Assembly: GCA_030549205.1 (NCBI GenBank)
Contig: JAUKTV010000006.1
Location: forward strand, 2,064,501-2,128,500
Direction: 5' to 3'
DNA from: Apiosordaria backusii
Lineage: Eukaryota > Ascomycota > Sordariomycetes > Sordariales > Lasiosphaeriaceae
DNA length: 64,000 bases
Shown: one piece after another, positions 14,449-28,500 of the stretch
Numbering within the stretch: the stretch's first letter is position 1
Layout of the letters: every line of letters begins with the position of its first letter
Translations under genes and position numbers: made by a program
Notes under the pieces: generated by a model
Databases searched by the model: none
What the model was told of the DNA's origin: nothing
The model's input: the letters and a program-made list of their open reading frames with translations, nothing else

Positions 14449-17400
14449 TCCCTCCTCTATTTATAGCAAGTAGTAGGTTTAGATTTAAATCTAAGGCTTA
14501 CTATAGTAAGCTAAAACTAATAAACTAACTAACTAATTAAAAAACTAAAATATAAGGTATATAAGGCGTTAAGGCCTATATATTTAAACGTTAAGTAACT
14601 ACTTTTATAAGCTAAATTATAAAGGAAAATTAAATATAAAGAGGGTGGTTTTCTAATCTATTCTTCTATTAACTTTTCCTTTATAGGCCTATTCCTTAAG
14701 CTTAAAAGACCTATAACGGTTTTAAATTTTTAACTAGCCAGTAGTTTAATTAGCCTATTAATCAGTATTTATTTAGTATTTAAGTAATTAATAGTAACCT
14801 ATAGTACCTTAACTTACTTTTTAACTTAATAGTATTTTAATAATATATACTTAATATAATTGTAAAAGGCTAGGTTATAGGCAGTAATTATAAAGTTAGT
14901 ATTATTACTATATAGAAAGGTAAAGCCTATTAAAGTATACCTTAGCTCTTTATAAACCTTCTTAATCTATAAAGCCTTATAAATAGTTTTAGTAAGTATA
15001 TCGGTTTTAGCCTTTAAAGTAAAGAGGCTTATAGTATTGGCCTTTTTTAATTTCTAGTTTATAAGGCCTCTAGTTACTTTAAATATAAAGCTATAGGTAG
15101 ATTTTAAGTCCTTTAAGTCCCTTATAAAGTCTAAATCTATAAAGCCTATAGGTACTATAGTACCTTCTTTTTTAATAAATCTAATAATATAGCTATAGAC
15201 AATTATTAAATTCTCTATACTATTTAAATACTTTAAAAGGTTTTTAATAGCATTTAAGCTTACTATAGTAGGTTACTATATATTCTTTAAAAGCTACTAT
15301 ATTGTAAAAGCAATATTAAACTTTATTTAAGTTATTAACTATATTATAATACCTACTATATACTAAAATAATATATAATCTAACTTACTTATAAGGCTTT
15401 CTTTTAATTTAGGGTCTTTATATTGGGCTACCATTTTAGACTATAAGGAAATTAGTATTTTATAGTTATTTTTAAAGCTAAAGGTCTTAATTGCTTTCTA
15501 TATATACTAAGCTTAATTAAGCTATAGAAAGAAGCAACGCCTATCCCTTATTATTTAGACCTTTAAAAAGAAGGAAGCCGGCCCTTTATTTTCTATTAAA
15601 TAGACTTTATTTAAGCTTTTCTTAAGCTATTAAATATAGGCCTTATTAAAGTTTATAATTAAACAATTATTAATATAGGTTATTATAAAAATCCTAGCTT
15701 TAAAATTATAAAAAACAGTAGAGTTAGAAATTAGCATTATAAAACCCTTTTCTTTTAATAGTTTAGTAAGTTTAACTTACTAAAGTCTAAGGCTTTACTT
15801 TAAGCTATATAAAGCTTTAAAAAGGCAAATTATTTAGTTAATTTTAAGCTTAAAGCCTTACTTATATAATTTAGCTTTAATAGCCAAGTTTACTAATTAG
15901 TAGAACTTATAAAAGCCCTTAAGTATAGCTATATAATTCTTTTCTTTTAAATAGCTATTAAAAAATGCCCCTATAAAATTAATCTACTCTATTTTCTAAT
16001 TTAATAAAGCTACTATAGTTAGTAATATATACTAGGTAGGTAGTATAGTAATAAAAATAAAGGTCTTTATAAAATCTAGGCCTTCTTTTTATAAAAATCC
16101 TTTAATAATTAGCTTAGCTTTAAACTTTAAAAGCCTATTTTCTTTATTAGTCTTTTTATATAGTACTAACCTATTAGTTAATAGTATATAGTCTTTAAAG
16201 AAAGCGCTTTAAGGAAGGAATTTAAAGGTTCTTTAATTAACTATTTACCTAAATTCGCTATATATAGCCTTTAATTAGTAAGATTTTTTAAGGTTCTTTA
16301 ATACTTATTTTAATATTTAAAGTAATAAATTAATGCTAAAAAAACCTTTAAAGACCCTATAGTAATAGGCCTTAGCCTTAATTAGTATTAATTTAATAAA
16401 TTAGCTAGTGCTTATTTTAATATCTTTACTTATATTTAAGTATAGCTTTTCTATTTCTATTAATAAGTGGTCTTTAATAAGAGGTTTTAAGCTAACCTTA
16501 AAGCCTATAATAGGCCTATTAAAAGGCTTTAGGCTACTATCGATTATAGCCTTTTAAATAATAGGCCTACTAATTAACTTATTATTAAAGAATTTTTCAG
16601 TATTAACTTATTAGCCAATTTATAAACTTAGTTAACTAATTAAGTTGTATTTAAGGTATAGATTACTATCTTTATTTACTAATTATAGTAGTTTTACCTC
16701 CCTTCGGCTTAAATCCCCTTTTAAAATAATAGTAATACTTTAAATTATAGTAAGTTTATCTACTATATTTATAAAGGAAGATTTTACTACTACCTTTTTA
16801 GCCAGTATCTATACTTAGTAAGTCTTACTTTTAAAGATAGTTAGTAGCTTATTAAGCTCTATATAGGCCTATAGCTTTAAAGTTTTAGACCTTTTTTTAA
16901 TTGAAATAAAAAGCTTTATAAAGAAGCCTATAGCCTTAAATTGGCTTAAGTTTAGCTTATAAAAAAGGAAAGGCTTTAATTTATTATAAAACGTTTAATA
17001 GAAAGTTAGGTCCTTATTGCTAACTACTATATAGTTAATTAATTTAAGTACTATAGGTACTATATAGTACTATAAGTGCTAGAAAAGCTATAATAATACC
17101 ATTATAGCCTATAACCAGTTTAAAAATACTTTAATAGAACGTTTAATTAGGCTATTTTACTTATAAATATAGGGCTTAAAAGTAAAAAATTCAATGTCTT
17201 TAGTAGAAAACTAGGCCTATAATTTATAGTTAATTTCCTTTTTACCGTTATAGTAAAAATAAATAAGGTACCGGTTATAACAATTCTTTAAACCTTTAAA
17301 GAAGCCTTTAATAGCGCTTAGTATAGTTAATTCCTTAGTATTTAGTAAATAAAAGGCCTATTTAAACCAGGATTTTCAGTTTACTAAAATTAATACTATA

Positions 17401-20388
17401 GAAAGCCTATTATAAAGTATAGGCTTGATTTTAAAAGTATCGCCTTTAATAGAATCTAAGGCTTTAGAAAGGTCTAAAATAGTAGAAAATTAAAGCTTTC
17501 TTATTACCTTAACTTTATTATAGACTGAACATTAAAAATCTACTTCTTTTATTTAATTTAGATTTAAAAGCTTAATAGTAACTTTATTAGTTTTTTTTAA
17601 CAATATTAGGCCTATATAACCTAGCCTAATATACTATTTTAATATTACTTAAAGTAATTTGCTATAATAGTCTATAGTAATGTTAAGGATATTTTTAATA
17701 GCCTTCTTAAGTATATAGCCCCTTTAAGCCTTTTTTTAATTAAATAAGCTGGGGTTATTTAAACTATTAAGGCCTTTTATAGGCTAATAGAGCTTTTTAG
17801 TAAGTCTGCCTTAATTAGATCCTTTAAAGTTAAGGTCATTTAAGTTATTAAAGCCTTTTATAGGCTAATAGAGCTTTATTCTTTAAGGTTTACTTTAACT
17901 ATAGCCTTCTTTATAGCTAGACTTAAACCTCTTAAGCCTATAGGGCTTTACCTTTTAAATATTTAAATTAAAGTTAATAGCACTATCGCTATTTAGCTCT
18001 ATAGGCCTATTATTAAGCCTTTAAAAGTTTAAATCGACCTTTAAATAGCTATCCGTTTAAAATAAAGGCCTATTAAAAAGCTTAACTATTAATTTTCACT
18101 TTTAATTAATAACGTTAAAACTTATATTATAGTAAATAATAGGCCTCTTTACCCTCTATAATTTTAAAAAGAAACCTAAAACTTTAAAATCGAATACCGC
18201 TATTAAGGCCTTATTAAGCCTATATAGTACTTCCTTTTTAACCTAACCGCTAACCTTATAGTATAATATATTATTAAAAAGGTTAATATTAAATTAAGGA
18301 ATATATAGAGTATTTTTAAGTTTAAGCTTAGTATATTTAAAAGGTTCTTTCTATAAAAGTACTATAAATATAGCAATTCCAAAGCCCTTAAACATTAAAG
18401 GACTTCTTCCTATATAAATTGTCCTTAGTAAGCTATTATTAAGCTTATAGTTAATAAACCATTTTCGACTATTAATAATATAGTCAGTAAATCTAATATT
18501 ATATAGAAGGGCATCCTTTAAAGAAAGTACTACTAAGGCCTTGCCTTTAACGCTTTTAATACCTTTAATAAGCTCTATAGGCACTATATAAATACCTTCG
18601 TTACTATCGTTACTATTAAAGTCTTTAAAGACCCTTAAAGCTAGATTATAAAAGCTTACTATATAAGTAAATAAATCTTTAGCCTTAAGCCTTTTTTTAA
18701 AGCCTTTAAGCCTTTTAAAGCCTTTCTTCTTTTTCTTCTAAAGAAAGCTATTTAAGCTATTAAGGCTACTATTACTATTACTTTTAAGCTTTTTACTTAA
18801 AAAGACCTTCTTTTTAATACCTTTATAAAGGCCTTCTCTACTTCTATAAGCTATACCTTTAATAACTATAAAGGTTAGAATATACTGTTTTTCTAATAGG
18901 TCTACTATTAGAAAGCTTAGGTTAATAGTATCTATATTTTAGCCTAGTACTTTAGTAGTCTATATAACGCTTTATTACCTTTTAGCTTACTATAGAAAGC
19001 TCTTTTCTATAGCCTATAGGTATTAATTTACTTAATCTATAACCTAAAGATCGATACTGGCTAGTATAAGCTAGCTAACTATATTAAAGAATTTAATATT
19101 AAAGTCTATTAAAAAGCCTATAAATTAGTAGAAGTTTAAAGAGTAGTATTCTCTATAAAGGTTCCCTTATTATAATTTAACGCTATAGAAATACCTTTAA
19201 ATAAGCAGTTTATAGACTTTAATAGGGCTTATTTATTAAAAAATAAAAGCCTAAAGGCCTAAGGCTATACTATTTTAAAGTAACATTAATAGTAAAGCCT
19301 ATTTAATACTACTTTAATAGACTATTATAATAGGGTCCTCTATAAAAGTAACTATATCGATAGTATATAGTATAATATTCAGGCCCTATTTCTATAAATC
19401 GAAATTGTCAAGGTCTATAAGCCTTTAATTAGTAGGGAATTTATAGACCTTTTTAGTTATCTTAATAACTATAATAGTATAAAAGACCCTAATAGAACTA
19501 CTATTAACCTTAAGCTTTAATTAATAAGCCGCTATAGCTTTTTAATATATAGCTTTAGCTATTATTAAAGGTATAGTTACAGTGGCCTTAGGTTGGTTTA
19601 AAGCGCTTTAAGCTGCTATTAGAAGCTTAATCTACTCTACTGCTTTGGTTATAAGACCTTATAACTGTTAAGTTTAAGCCTTTTACTTCCTTAATTAAAT
19701 AATAAAGGCCTATATATAGTAAGAATCCACTAATTCTTCTCCTTTAAAAGACACTTACCTAAGCTTAGTATTTTATATTTTTAAATTTATAGGGGGTTTA
19801 GTATGCTTACTGCTAAAACGTCCTATAAAGCTTTAAAACCCTAGTTTAGTACCGTTTTTAATTAAGGCTTTAACTATAGTTTGCTTTATATAGTAAGAAG
19901 GCTAGGTTTATAACATTTAAAAGCCTTAAAGAATAGGCTTTATTTTATATAGTAAATTACTGCAACTACTAATAGCAGTAGTAACTAAGAAAGTCGCTTT
20001 ACCTTCTTACTTTTTTACCTGCCTTTAGGATTTACAAAACTACCTACTTAGCTATAATTAAGATAAGAGGCTATTTCTAACTCTTATAAGCGTGTAATTT
20101 ACAGGCCTTTAATGCCCTATTAAGCTTAGTTTTTATATACCTTACGGTATAACAAATTTAGTAGTAGGCGTAAATTTAAACCTTATAGGCCTCTGGAAAA
20201 CCTAATAAGGTAAGGTAAGCTTAGTATTTACCTTAAAACCCTACCTTAATAGATAGGCTTTAAAATTAGTAATTTTTATAGCCTACTTATAGCACAGTCT
20301 ACAGTAGCCTAAGCCGTTATTTATAGAAGGCTTTAAGCCTAAGCTTATAAGCTTATAACCTAGCTAGGTATCTTCCAGGCTTATAACC

Positions 20389-21221
20389 TATTAAAATAGG
20401 TATAGCCAATTACAGGCTTAAGGGCCCTGTAATTAGTGCTTATATACTAGCTTATAGTATAGCGGAAGTCTTATATATAATACCTATAGCTTAGTATTGG
20501 GGTACTAGAATACAGTACTATATAGATGCTATAGAATAGAAATATAGTAGGTAAATAATTGTATTATAGTACTAGCCTTCTGTAAATCTACTATAATAAT
20601 CTCTATAGTAGGGTTTGTACTCGACCTCTACTATATACCTACCGACTGACGTGCGGTGCCTTGCATACTCTAGCAGGCAAATAGGCCAGAGTATAGCTTG
20701 GTTAACCTCGAGGTTTACTAAGCCCTGTAAACTACTTGCCAAGCCCTCTGTAGCTTCCGACTTACAGGGCCTACAGGCCTATAATTTAGTATAGTAATAA
20801 TATACCTATTTAACTATAGGCCTACCAATTCTTGGCTAATTTGGCCAGTCCAGTGGTTAGCTACAGGTCTTATAGGTACCTAAGTTAGTGTAGTTTACAG
20901 CTTTTTAAAAATCGACTTACGGCTATATAAAAGGGCTATAAAACCAAGTACCCCTAACCTAAAGTGCGGGTTAACGTAGGGTTAGGGTTAGGCCACTTAT
21001 ATTGCCTACAGTAGTGAGCCTTAGTAGCCTGAATATAAAATTACAGGCAGTTTGGCCTATTGGTTAGCGGGATGCAGGCCTTTGAATAGCCCTGCAGTGA
21101 AGTAAGGTGCCGGGCAAGTGCCGGGTAGCTGACGGGTAGGCTTTCCAACTTAAGCTTCCACCATGTAGTATAATAGCAGCCACCTACTGTAAACTAGGCC
21201 TTACAGGGACCTAGTTTAATA
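20389..21221 (-). repeat. Right LTR-A of A2 (coding-sense 5' LTR), 833 bp
   Basis: Paired with 13,616-14,448. Its 3' third is GC-richer than the other copies. It holds a telomere-like run AGGGTTAGGGTTAGG at 20,978-20,992, also present in the right LTR of A3 at 34,646-34,660 and decayed to GGTTAAG-type sequence in the others. Confidence 0.9.
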
Positions 21222-21838
21222 TATCTTATTACTAGCTATAGTATATACTATTATTACCTTAACTTCTTCTTTATATAGTAAATACTATATTATTACCTTA
21301 GTACTTATTATAGTATTAAGGTTTAAATCTATAGTTAATTTCGGCTTAAATCTTAATATTAACTTAATTGGTAATATTTTAAAAGCTAATAAATATACTA
21401 TATTTAAATAGTACTATAAGGCTAGTAAAATATCTAACTATAGTATATTTTAATCTATTATAATATAAAATCTTATAGCGATCTTAATATTTTAATTTTT
21501 ACATTCTAATGTCCTATCTCTTTTAGAATACCAAGCGTTAGTTATTTATAGCTTAGCTTTTATTACTTTAAATATCCTTTACTATAGTTTGTTTATAAAT
21601 TCAAAATTTCTATTTAAAATAATTTTAAAGGGAAATCTCTAATTATTATATTGTAACTTTATAATAAGATAATAGGCCTATTTTTTAACTGTCTATTCTA
21701 TACTATTAAGGATTAAAATTATGCTTTTATTATACCGTTCTATCATTATTATTATAGTATTAAAGCTTATAAATAGTATTGTTTATATTTTAAATAACTT
21801 AATAACTAGTAAAGTAACGATAAAGTCAATATAAATAG

Positions 21839-22516
21839 TGTTGAAATACAGCACTTAGTTGTAGACTTTACAGTGTATTTTGGCCTGCAACCTACAGGGC
21901 CAACAACAACCAATGGCTTGGAATCACAGCGCTCACCAACACTCTGCCACGGCAATCACAGTGGTCTTCGGACCCCTGAAGCAGCCCGAAGCCCCGGGCG
22001 GTTAGCGCACTGCAACGGTGAAACGTTAGCGCCCTGCACCCTGTAACGGCTTCTGGCTAGCGCACCCAACAGTCAGACTTGGCCGGCCGGCCAAGTCTGC
22101 AGCTAGCGGACTCAACGGGCATTCAGGCCCTGCAGCTAGCGGACTCAACGGGCATTCAGCCCCTGCAGCTAGCGGACTCAACGGGCATTCAGGCCCTGGA
22201 ACGGAGAGAGGTTCAGAGAGCAATACAGGGCCAAAGACCTATAATAGGTCTTGTCCCTCGCGACTGTTCACTGTGATATTTTCCTAGCTAATAAGTCAAT
22301 TCAATATACTGGTTCACCACATCTTACAGTGCCTCACAAGCCTATGTTACAGTATCTACCTTCTATATATTGCAGGGCGTCGCCCCTGTAATCCATATTC
22401 CTTCAGTGCTCAGCCACTGTCGTATGCTGCAGACAAAGCCCTCTTCGCTCTCAGTGTTCTGCGCCGTTCCCTGCACAGGTCTATACCTATAGGCCTGTGA
22501 GACACCTATCTTAACA
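21839..22516 (+). repeat. Solo LTR of copia family B, 678 bp, lightly mutated
   Basis: It begins TGTTGAAATAC, ends CTTAACA, and is flanked by a perfect TSD AATAG (21,834-21,838 and 22,517-22,521). There is no internal region, so it most likely arose by recombination between the two LTRs of a full element inserted in C. It is far richer in G and C than both LTRs of B1 and gives the best view of the ancestral LTR-B. Short open frames inside it (for example 22,026-22,276) come from its internal 33-bp repeats and are not genes. Confidence 0.9.
22099..22197 (+). repeat. Three tandem 33-bp repeats inside solo LTR-B
   Basis: Units at 22,099-22,131, 22,132-22,164 and 22,165-22,197 each start GCAGCTAGCGGACTC and end CCCT. 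The second differs from the others by one base (CAGCCC for CAGGCC). The same triplicate structure, decayed, is present in the LTRs of B1. A GGCCGGCCGGCC run lies just upstream at 22,081. Confidence 0.9.
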
Positions 22517-25500
22517 AATAGTATATTTAAAAGTTGATTTTAAGTTTATTAGATTTAATTTACTAAGCAGTTTAGCTTTAAATATAGTATTATAAATATA
22601 AATTAGATAATATTTAATATACTTTTTAATTACTTTAGTTATTTAAGTAATACTATATCTTTACAGTACTTTAGCTATTTACTGATAGTTAAAGTAATAG
22701 TTATTATTATATACTGTTTTTAAAATATCTTATAGGCAATTTCTAAAGATATATAGGTAGAGCGGCTTATTCTTTAATATATAATATAGGATATTATCTT
22801 TTAATTTAAAAGAATATCTTAATATAAGTAGAGCTAGCTTACCCTTCTTCTTTTATAATCTGGTTTTTTCTTTATATTTTTAAATAAATAAGATAATAAT
22901 AGTATATTTCTTATCCTCTTAATAGCCCTCTATTAGCTTTACTTTAAAATCGTTATTTATAATAGTTTGTATAACTATAAATGCCTTTTTATCTTAAATA
23001 TTATTTAGCTTATTACCGTCCGGTAGCTAATCCTTAAATAATTTTAGCCTTAATAGTATATCCAATATTAAGTTAAGCTTTCTAAAGATATAGCGTATAT
23101 CCAGTTAATACTAAGCTAAATATACTACTATTATTATAAACCTTAAATTTAATTGTACTAGATTAACTGTTTTTAATGATATATTAATGTTAATAATTAC
23201 TTTTATTACCTTATAGTTAATAAGTACGATAACTAGGTTAATTAATACTTATAGTTAGGTCTTAACTTTATAATATATTTATATTAAGTTAATTACCTTT
23301 AGTTTAGTAGGCTAGTATTATTTTTCTAATAGCAATAGTTTTCTACTAAGGAATATAATAAGCTATATTTTATTAAACAGTATAGACTTACAGTTTTATT
23401 TATTATCTTTAATATAGAACGTTATAATACTTATCCTTTACTTAAATATATCGATTTTAATAAATACTAGTCTATACTTATTTTAATAGACTAAATACTT
23501 AAGTTTAATAAAGTACTATTAGAGTTTTTTAAATGCTTTAATTTCTTTAATAGTTAGCTTATACTTTACTTTTAAAGTATATTTAGTTTTTATTTCTTTT
23601 ATTTTATTACTATAAATACCTTTTTCTTTAACTTCCTTTAATATAATTACCTTTCTATCCTTTAATAATTAAATAATCTGTTAATAGTATAGAATAAATC
23701 TTTTTAAAAAGCTAATTATCTTAATATTCTGCTTTAATAAGTATAAGTTATTTAGTATTGTTAATATAGCGATAACTTTAACTCTATCCTTTATAGTAAC
23801 TATATTAAAGCTATCTATATAGAAACCAAGTAGCCTAATTAATAAAAACTTAAAGAAGGATTTTTTAAAATTAATAGTAAGGTTTAAAGTTTATAGTTTA
23901 TTTAATACTATTTATATATAGTATATATATTTATTGGCTATTTTAGAAAAGATTACGATATTATTAATATAGGCTTTATAAAAGCGTCTATATTTTATTA
24001 ACTATCAGTCTATAAACCTTTAACTATATATTAAGGAATTTTTAAAACCTATTAAGGTTATTTTATTTATTTTTAAACTTTATAGGTTAATAAAGACTAT
24101 CCTATCCTAATGCTTTTTTTAAATAGGTAATTAATAGAAAAATATAGATAGGTCGATTGTTAAAATATAATTTATATTAATAATTGCATTTAATATATTG
24201 TTTTAATTAAATAGAAGGTAGTTATTTAAAATAATTACTTTATTAAGTAAATATAGATTTACTACTATTCTACCTTTTTATATACTGTTTATAACTTTCT
24301 AAATATAAAAGATTGAATAACCGAATAATATAGTAACAATAGTTTAATCTACTTTTTTATAATAGTATATTTTATCGAGGATTCAATAAATTAAATCTTA
24401 ATCTTCTTTATTTAATATATAGGACTTAGCTTCTACTTTATAATTATATTAACTATTAATTAGATTAATATATATATGCTTATTCTTTTTATATATTACT
24501 ATAGTACTATTGTTTAAATACTTATAGCCTTTAATATTAAATTTAAGTCTTTATATTAAGTTTAGGTTAATATTTACAATAGTAGTACTGTTTAATGCAA
24601 TTATAGTAAGTATATTATTTAGTTTATTAAAATTAAGACCTTTATAATAGCCTTCTTTAATACTATATTTAAGAAGGGCTTTTATTACTTTATCTTTTAC
24701 TATCTTTTTTAATATAATATCGACTACTACTTTTAAAGCTATTAGAATTATTTTAAGTTCTTCTATTAGTTTAAACTTATTATTTAAGTTTATTTTCAAT
24801 ATTATATTAATAAAAGTACTTTTTTTTTATAATACTATTATATATCTGTCTTTTATATATTCCTTAATTTTACTAATACGTTAATAGTAATATACTATTA
24901 TCGGCTAATTAATGTTATTAATTATAAAGATAATATATAGAAAGCTATTATTAAAAGTTATATTGTAAGCTTTATCTAACTTTATATAGAATATATAGTC
25001 CCTTTTGTCTATTTTAAGGAGATTTTTATATAAGACTTAAACTAATATAGTAGTTTAAAATAGAATAGATATCTGATCTTTTACTATTACTTTTTAAAAT
25101 ACTAAGGTATATTTAATTATTAATTTAAATACAGTATTTATATTTTTATATATATTAAATATAACCAGTTTAATAATATAGTTAATATATATTCTATTAG
25201 CTTTTAAAAAATCTATATTAAGTAATATATTTAAAGCTAATTTAAAGGTTAGTAAAGTATAAATTAGGAACTTACTAATATAAGGTAAGCCGTTAATTAT
25301 ATTAAAAATATATATATTAATGTCTACTATATTTCAAAGGTTTAGCCTTTTAGTAATTCCTTTTATAATTTACTTAATTCCTTATTTAATCTTTATATTA
25401 AGGTATATCTATTTAAGCCAGGCTTTATTTACTATAACTGTAAAATAGCCTATACTTAGATATACTGTTAATTAATTACTTTATAGAGTTGCTTATACTA

Positions 25501-28500
25501 GTATTTAATAATATAAATTTTTAATAAACTATAGCTTTAATTTATAAAGGGCTAGTTTAGTATTAATAACTTATTTTAAAATAAATAGCTATATAATATA
25601 GATATAGTCTATTTTTAAGACAGGATATTAAAGCTTTTATTAATCTTTAAGAGAAGACAGTTTATAAAGTCTTAGAGCCGATTTTTAAAGTAAATTGGCC
25701 TTTATTAACTTAAGCATCTTCTTTATTTAAGGCTTTAAAAAGGTATTTAAATTAAATCTAATATACTTAATATATAGCTATAATAGAAGTTAAAACAGCT
25801 TATCCTTTTTAAACAGTCTATTAGGTTTTTTCTATAAGCTATAATATACTAAATATATATATAATAGTAGCTTAATATAGTTTGAAAAGATCTTACTATA
25901 GTATTTATATTGCTATTTATTACCTTTATAAAAGATTTTAGTCTAAGTTTATTAGTAATTAATATATTTATTACTTTTAATTAATATAAAAAGGTAAGTA
26001 AATATATTATTATTATTAGTATTAGTAGGCTTTTTATTTAAACTATAATCTATTATATAGTCCTTATCCTATTTATTTAATAATAAAAAACTAAATTTTT
26101 AAAGATCTTTCTTTTAATTAGCACTATTAAGGTTATTTAAAGTAATATATTGCTTATTAGTTTAATAACTACCAATATTATTTCTAACTTAACAGTATAT
26201 CCTATAATAGCCTTTATTAAAATATCGACAGTATTTTTACCTACCTTTCTTAATATATTTAAATTAACAGCTATTGTATTTAAAAAACTAAGAATAGTTT
26301 CTATTAAGTAAATAAAGTTTATATAGGAAAAAGTTTCTATAAAGGGAAAAATTTTTAATAGAAGAATAATTCTTACTATATTAATAATTATTATAATTAT
26401 TAGAATTATTATACTAAATATAATTATAAAAATTACTATAAGTACTATTATTATATTAATTATTCTTTCTAAGTTAATATATTTTAATACGATTATTATA
26501 ATTAAAATATATTAGATTAGAATTTCTTCTTTTAATAGCTTTAGCATTATAAGTATAAATCTCCGATATTATATTAACTATAAGGAGTCGATTTTTATAA
26601 GGTAATAGGGTAAGTTAGATTGCCTTAATATAGTATTTAGCTTTACTATCGAAATAAATAAAGTATTAGGATAGTAACTTTTATTTAAAAGGCTAAAGAA
26701 GTTAATATAGGCCAGGATAGATACTATTGAAAATCTAATCTTTAATCTAATTTATATTATAGGTCTTAACTACTTTAATAAACTATACTTTTATTACTAT
26801 ATACTTTCTAATTGGCTTACCTTACTTTACTAATTCCTTAATATATATATATTTAAGGAGCTTTTAAACAGTAATATATTAGGGTATTCTAAAATAGTCT
26901 AATAGTATATATACTTAATACTCTTTATCCTTTTTAAAGAATTTTCTATTTTACTTAAAAAGCTTATATATATACTACTTTACTATATTACTATATAATA
27001 GTAAGTAAATTTCTTCCTTAAGTATATTTCTTTTTATTAAGTTTACTACTATATCTTTAATTAAGTTAACAAATAGTTCGACTATTTTAAAGACTTAGTA
27101 TCTGCCTTTTTTAGTTATCTTTTTATTATTATTATTATAATCAGTAAAGCAGAAGTATCTAATATTTTAAAGCTTTTAATTAATAAGTCCTTATATTATT
27201 TATTTTTATTATTAATATAATAAGTTGTTAATATTGTTTTATTTGGTTGCTTTAGTTAAATATTTAAATAGCCCTATTACTATAGTAGGATTTAATTATT
27301 AAAATAGGTTATATAGACTTTTACTTTTATTACCAGCTCTATCTTTAGCTTTTTCTTTAAATTTATTATTATATTTATTACTTTATTTACCTTTATATAT
27401 ATTACCCTAATTGCCTTTACCTTTAATTTCTTATTTAACTTTTTATTTAACTCTCTATTTACCTTCTATTTTTACTTATCTTCTTATATTAAAGCCTTAA
27501 CTACTTATCTTTAAAGCCGGTATTATTAAATCTTAGGATAATCTTTAATTTTAAGCTATTTAGTTAGTATTATTAATAGTTTATTAATTATATTATTAAT
27601 ATAAAGAAGAAGGCTGTAAATTAAGTATTTAATATTAACTAATTATTTTATTAAATATTTTTACTTTATTTTTAATGTATAGATTATTTAAAGGAATAGT
27701 TAGAGAATTAAATAGGGTATTTAATTAGCTAATTAGTTTTAAAGATTAAGTAGATTTTAATATTAAATGCAATTGTTTTTAATAACCTTAAAACTATAAT
27801 TTTCTAAATAATATATTTATATATTATAGGTAAATTAATAAGATTAGTATTTTATTTTTAAATAAGATTAGTATATTGTCTTTTAATTTAATTATTATAG
27901 CTTTTTAATTATAAAATAAAAGGTTAAGTTATTTAATAAGGTTTTTTATAAGTATTAATATAAGATTATATTTTAATTATACTAACAGTTAATATTAGAG
28001 ATTTTAACCTACAGTATTAACAGGCTATTAAGATAATTAATAATTATATAATAGACTACCTTAGGATTTTTTAAGGTTATTACTTTATAGAAAAAGGGGA
28101 GTATTTTATAAATATATACTTAATATATAAGGTATTTATTATAGTATTTATATTAAAAATAAAGGTTATAGGTTTAAATAAAGTAATGGTGGTAATGTCG
28201 GATATTATTATAACTATAGGTTTAATAATGTTAATAGTTTAAGGAGTAATTTCTTTAAAGGCTATAGTATTTATTAAAAGGTTAGTTAGTTAAATATATA
28301 GGTAATATTAGTTATTAAAGGTTTAAGTCAAAGTAGGTATTTAGTAAGGTTAGTATTTTGTTTTACTAACAGTAAAGTATATAGAAGTTTAATAGGCTAT
28401 TTTTTTAATAAAGAGGTATTATTTAATATTAAAAATAGGTAAATAATAGTAAGGTTAATAGTTTAATTAAAGTTAATTATTTAAATAGGCTATTTAATAA

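Larger units (their letters stand above)
13616..21221 (-). mobile_element. Full-length Ty1/copia element A2, RIP-inactivated, nested inside C
   Basis: This 7,606-bp element has two 833-bp LTRs (TATTGGAATAGG...TTTAACA on the left, TATTAAAATAGG...TTTAATA on the right). The TSD is TATCT at 13,611-13,615 and 21,222-21,226. Next to the left LTR the minus strand reads GAGGAGGGA, a polypurine tract, so coding sense is minus. Minus translation around 15,540-15,720 gives a copia reverse transcriptase: FIITYINNCL (YVDD expected; codons at about 15,663-15,683), then KKSLNKVYLIENKGPASFFL. A stop-free minus segment at 18,351-18,584 falls where a protease/pre-integrase region would lie and is a surviving fragment, not a gene. 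Stops elsewhere make it inactive. Confidence 0.9.

Noticed and set aside
18351..18584. 77-codon minus frame
   Set aside because: It is a stop-free survivor of the A2 polyprotein, not an independent gene.
22099..22197. CRISPR-like array
   Set aside because: Repeats are directly adjacent with no spacers, the source is eukaryotic, and they belong to a retrotransposon LTR.
22026..22276. Open frames of 65 codons on both strands
   Set aside because: They are produced by the 33-bp tandem repeats (33 is a multiple of 3) inside the solo LTR-B.
24551..24799. 82-codon minus frame
   Set aside because: It lies upstream of the decayed reverse transcriptase of element C. Lys/Ile/Leu-only composition from AT richness.
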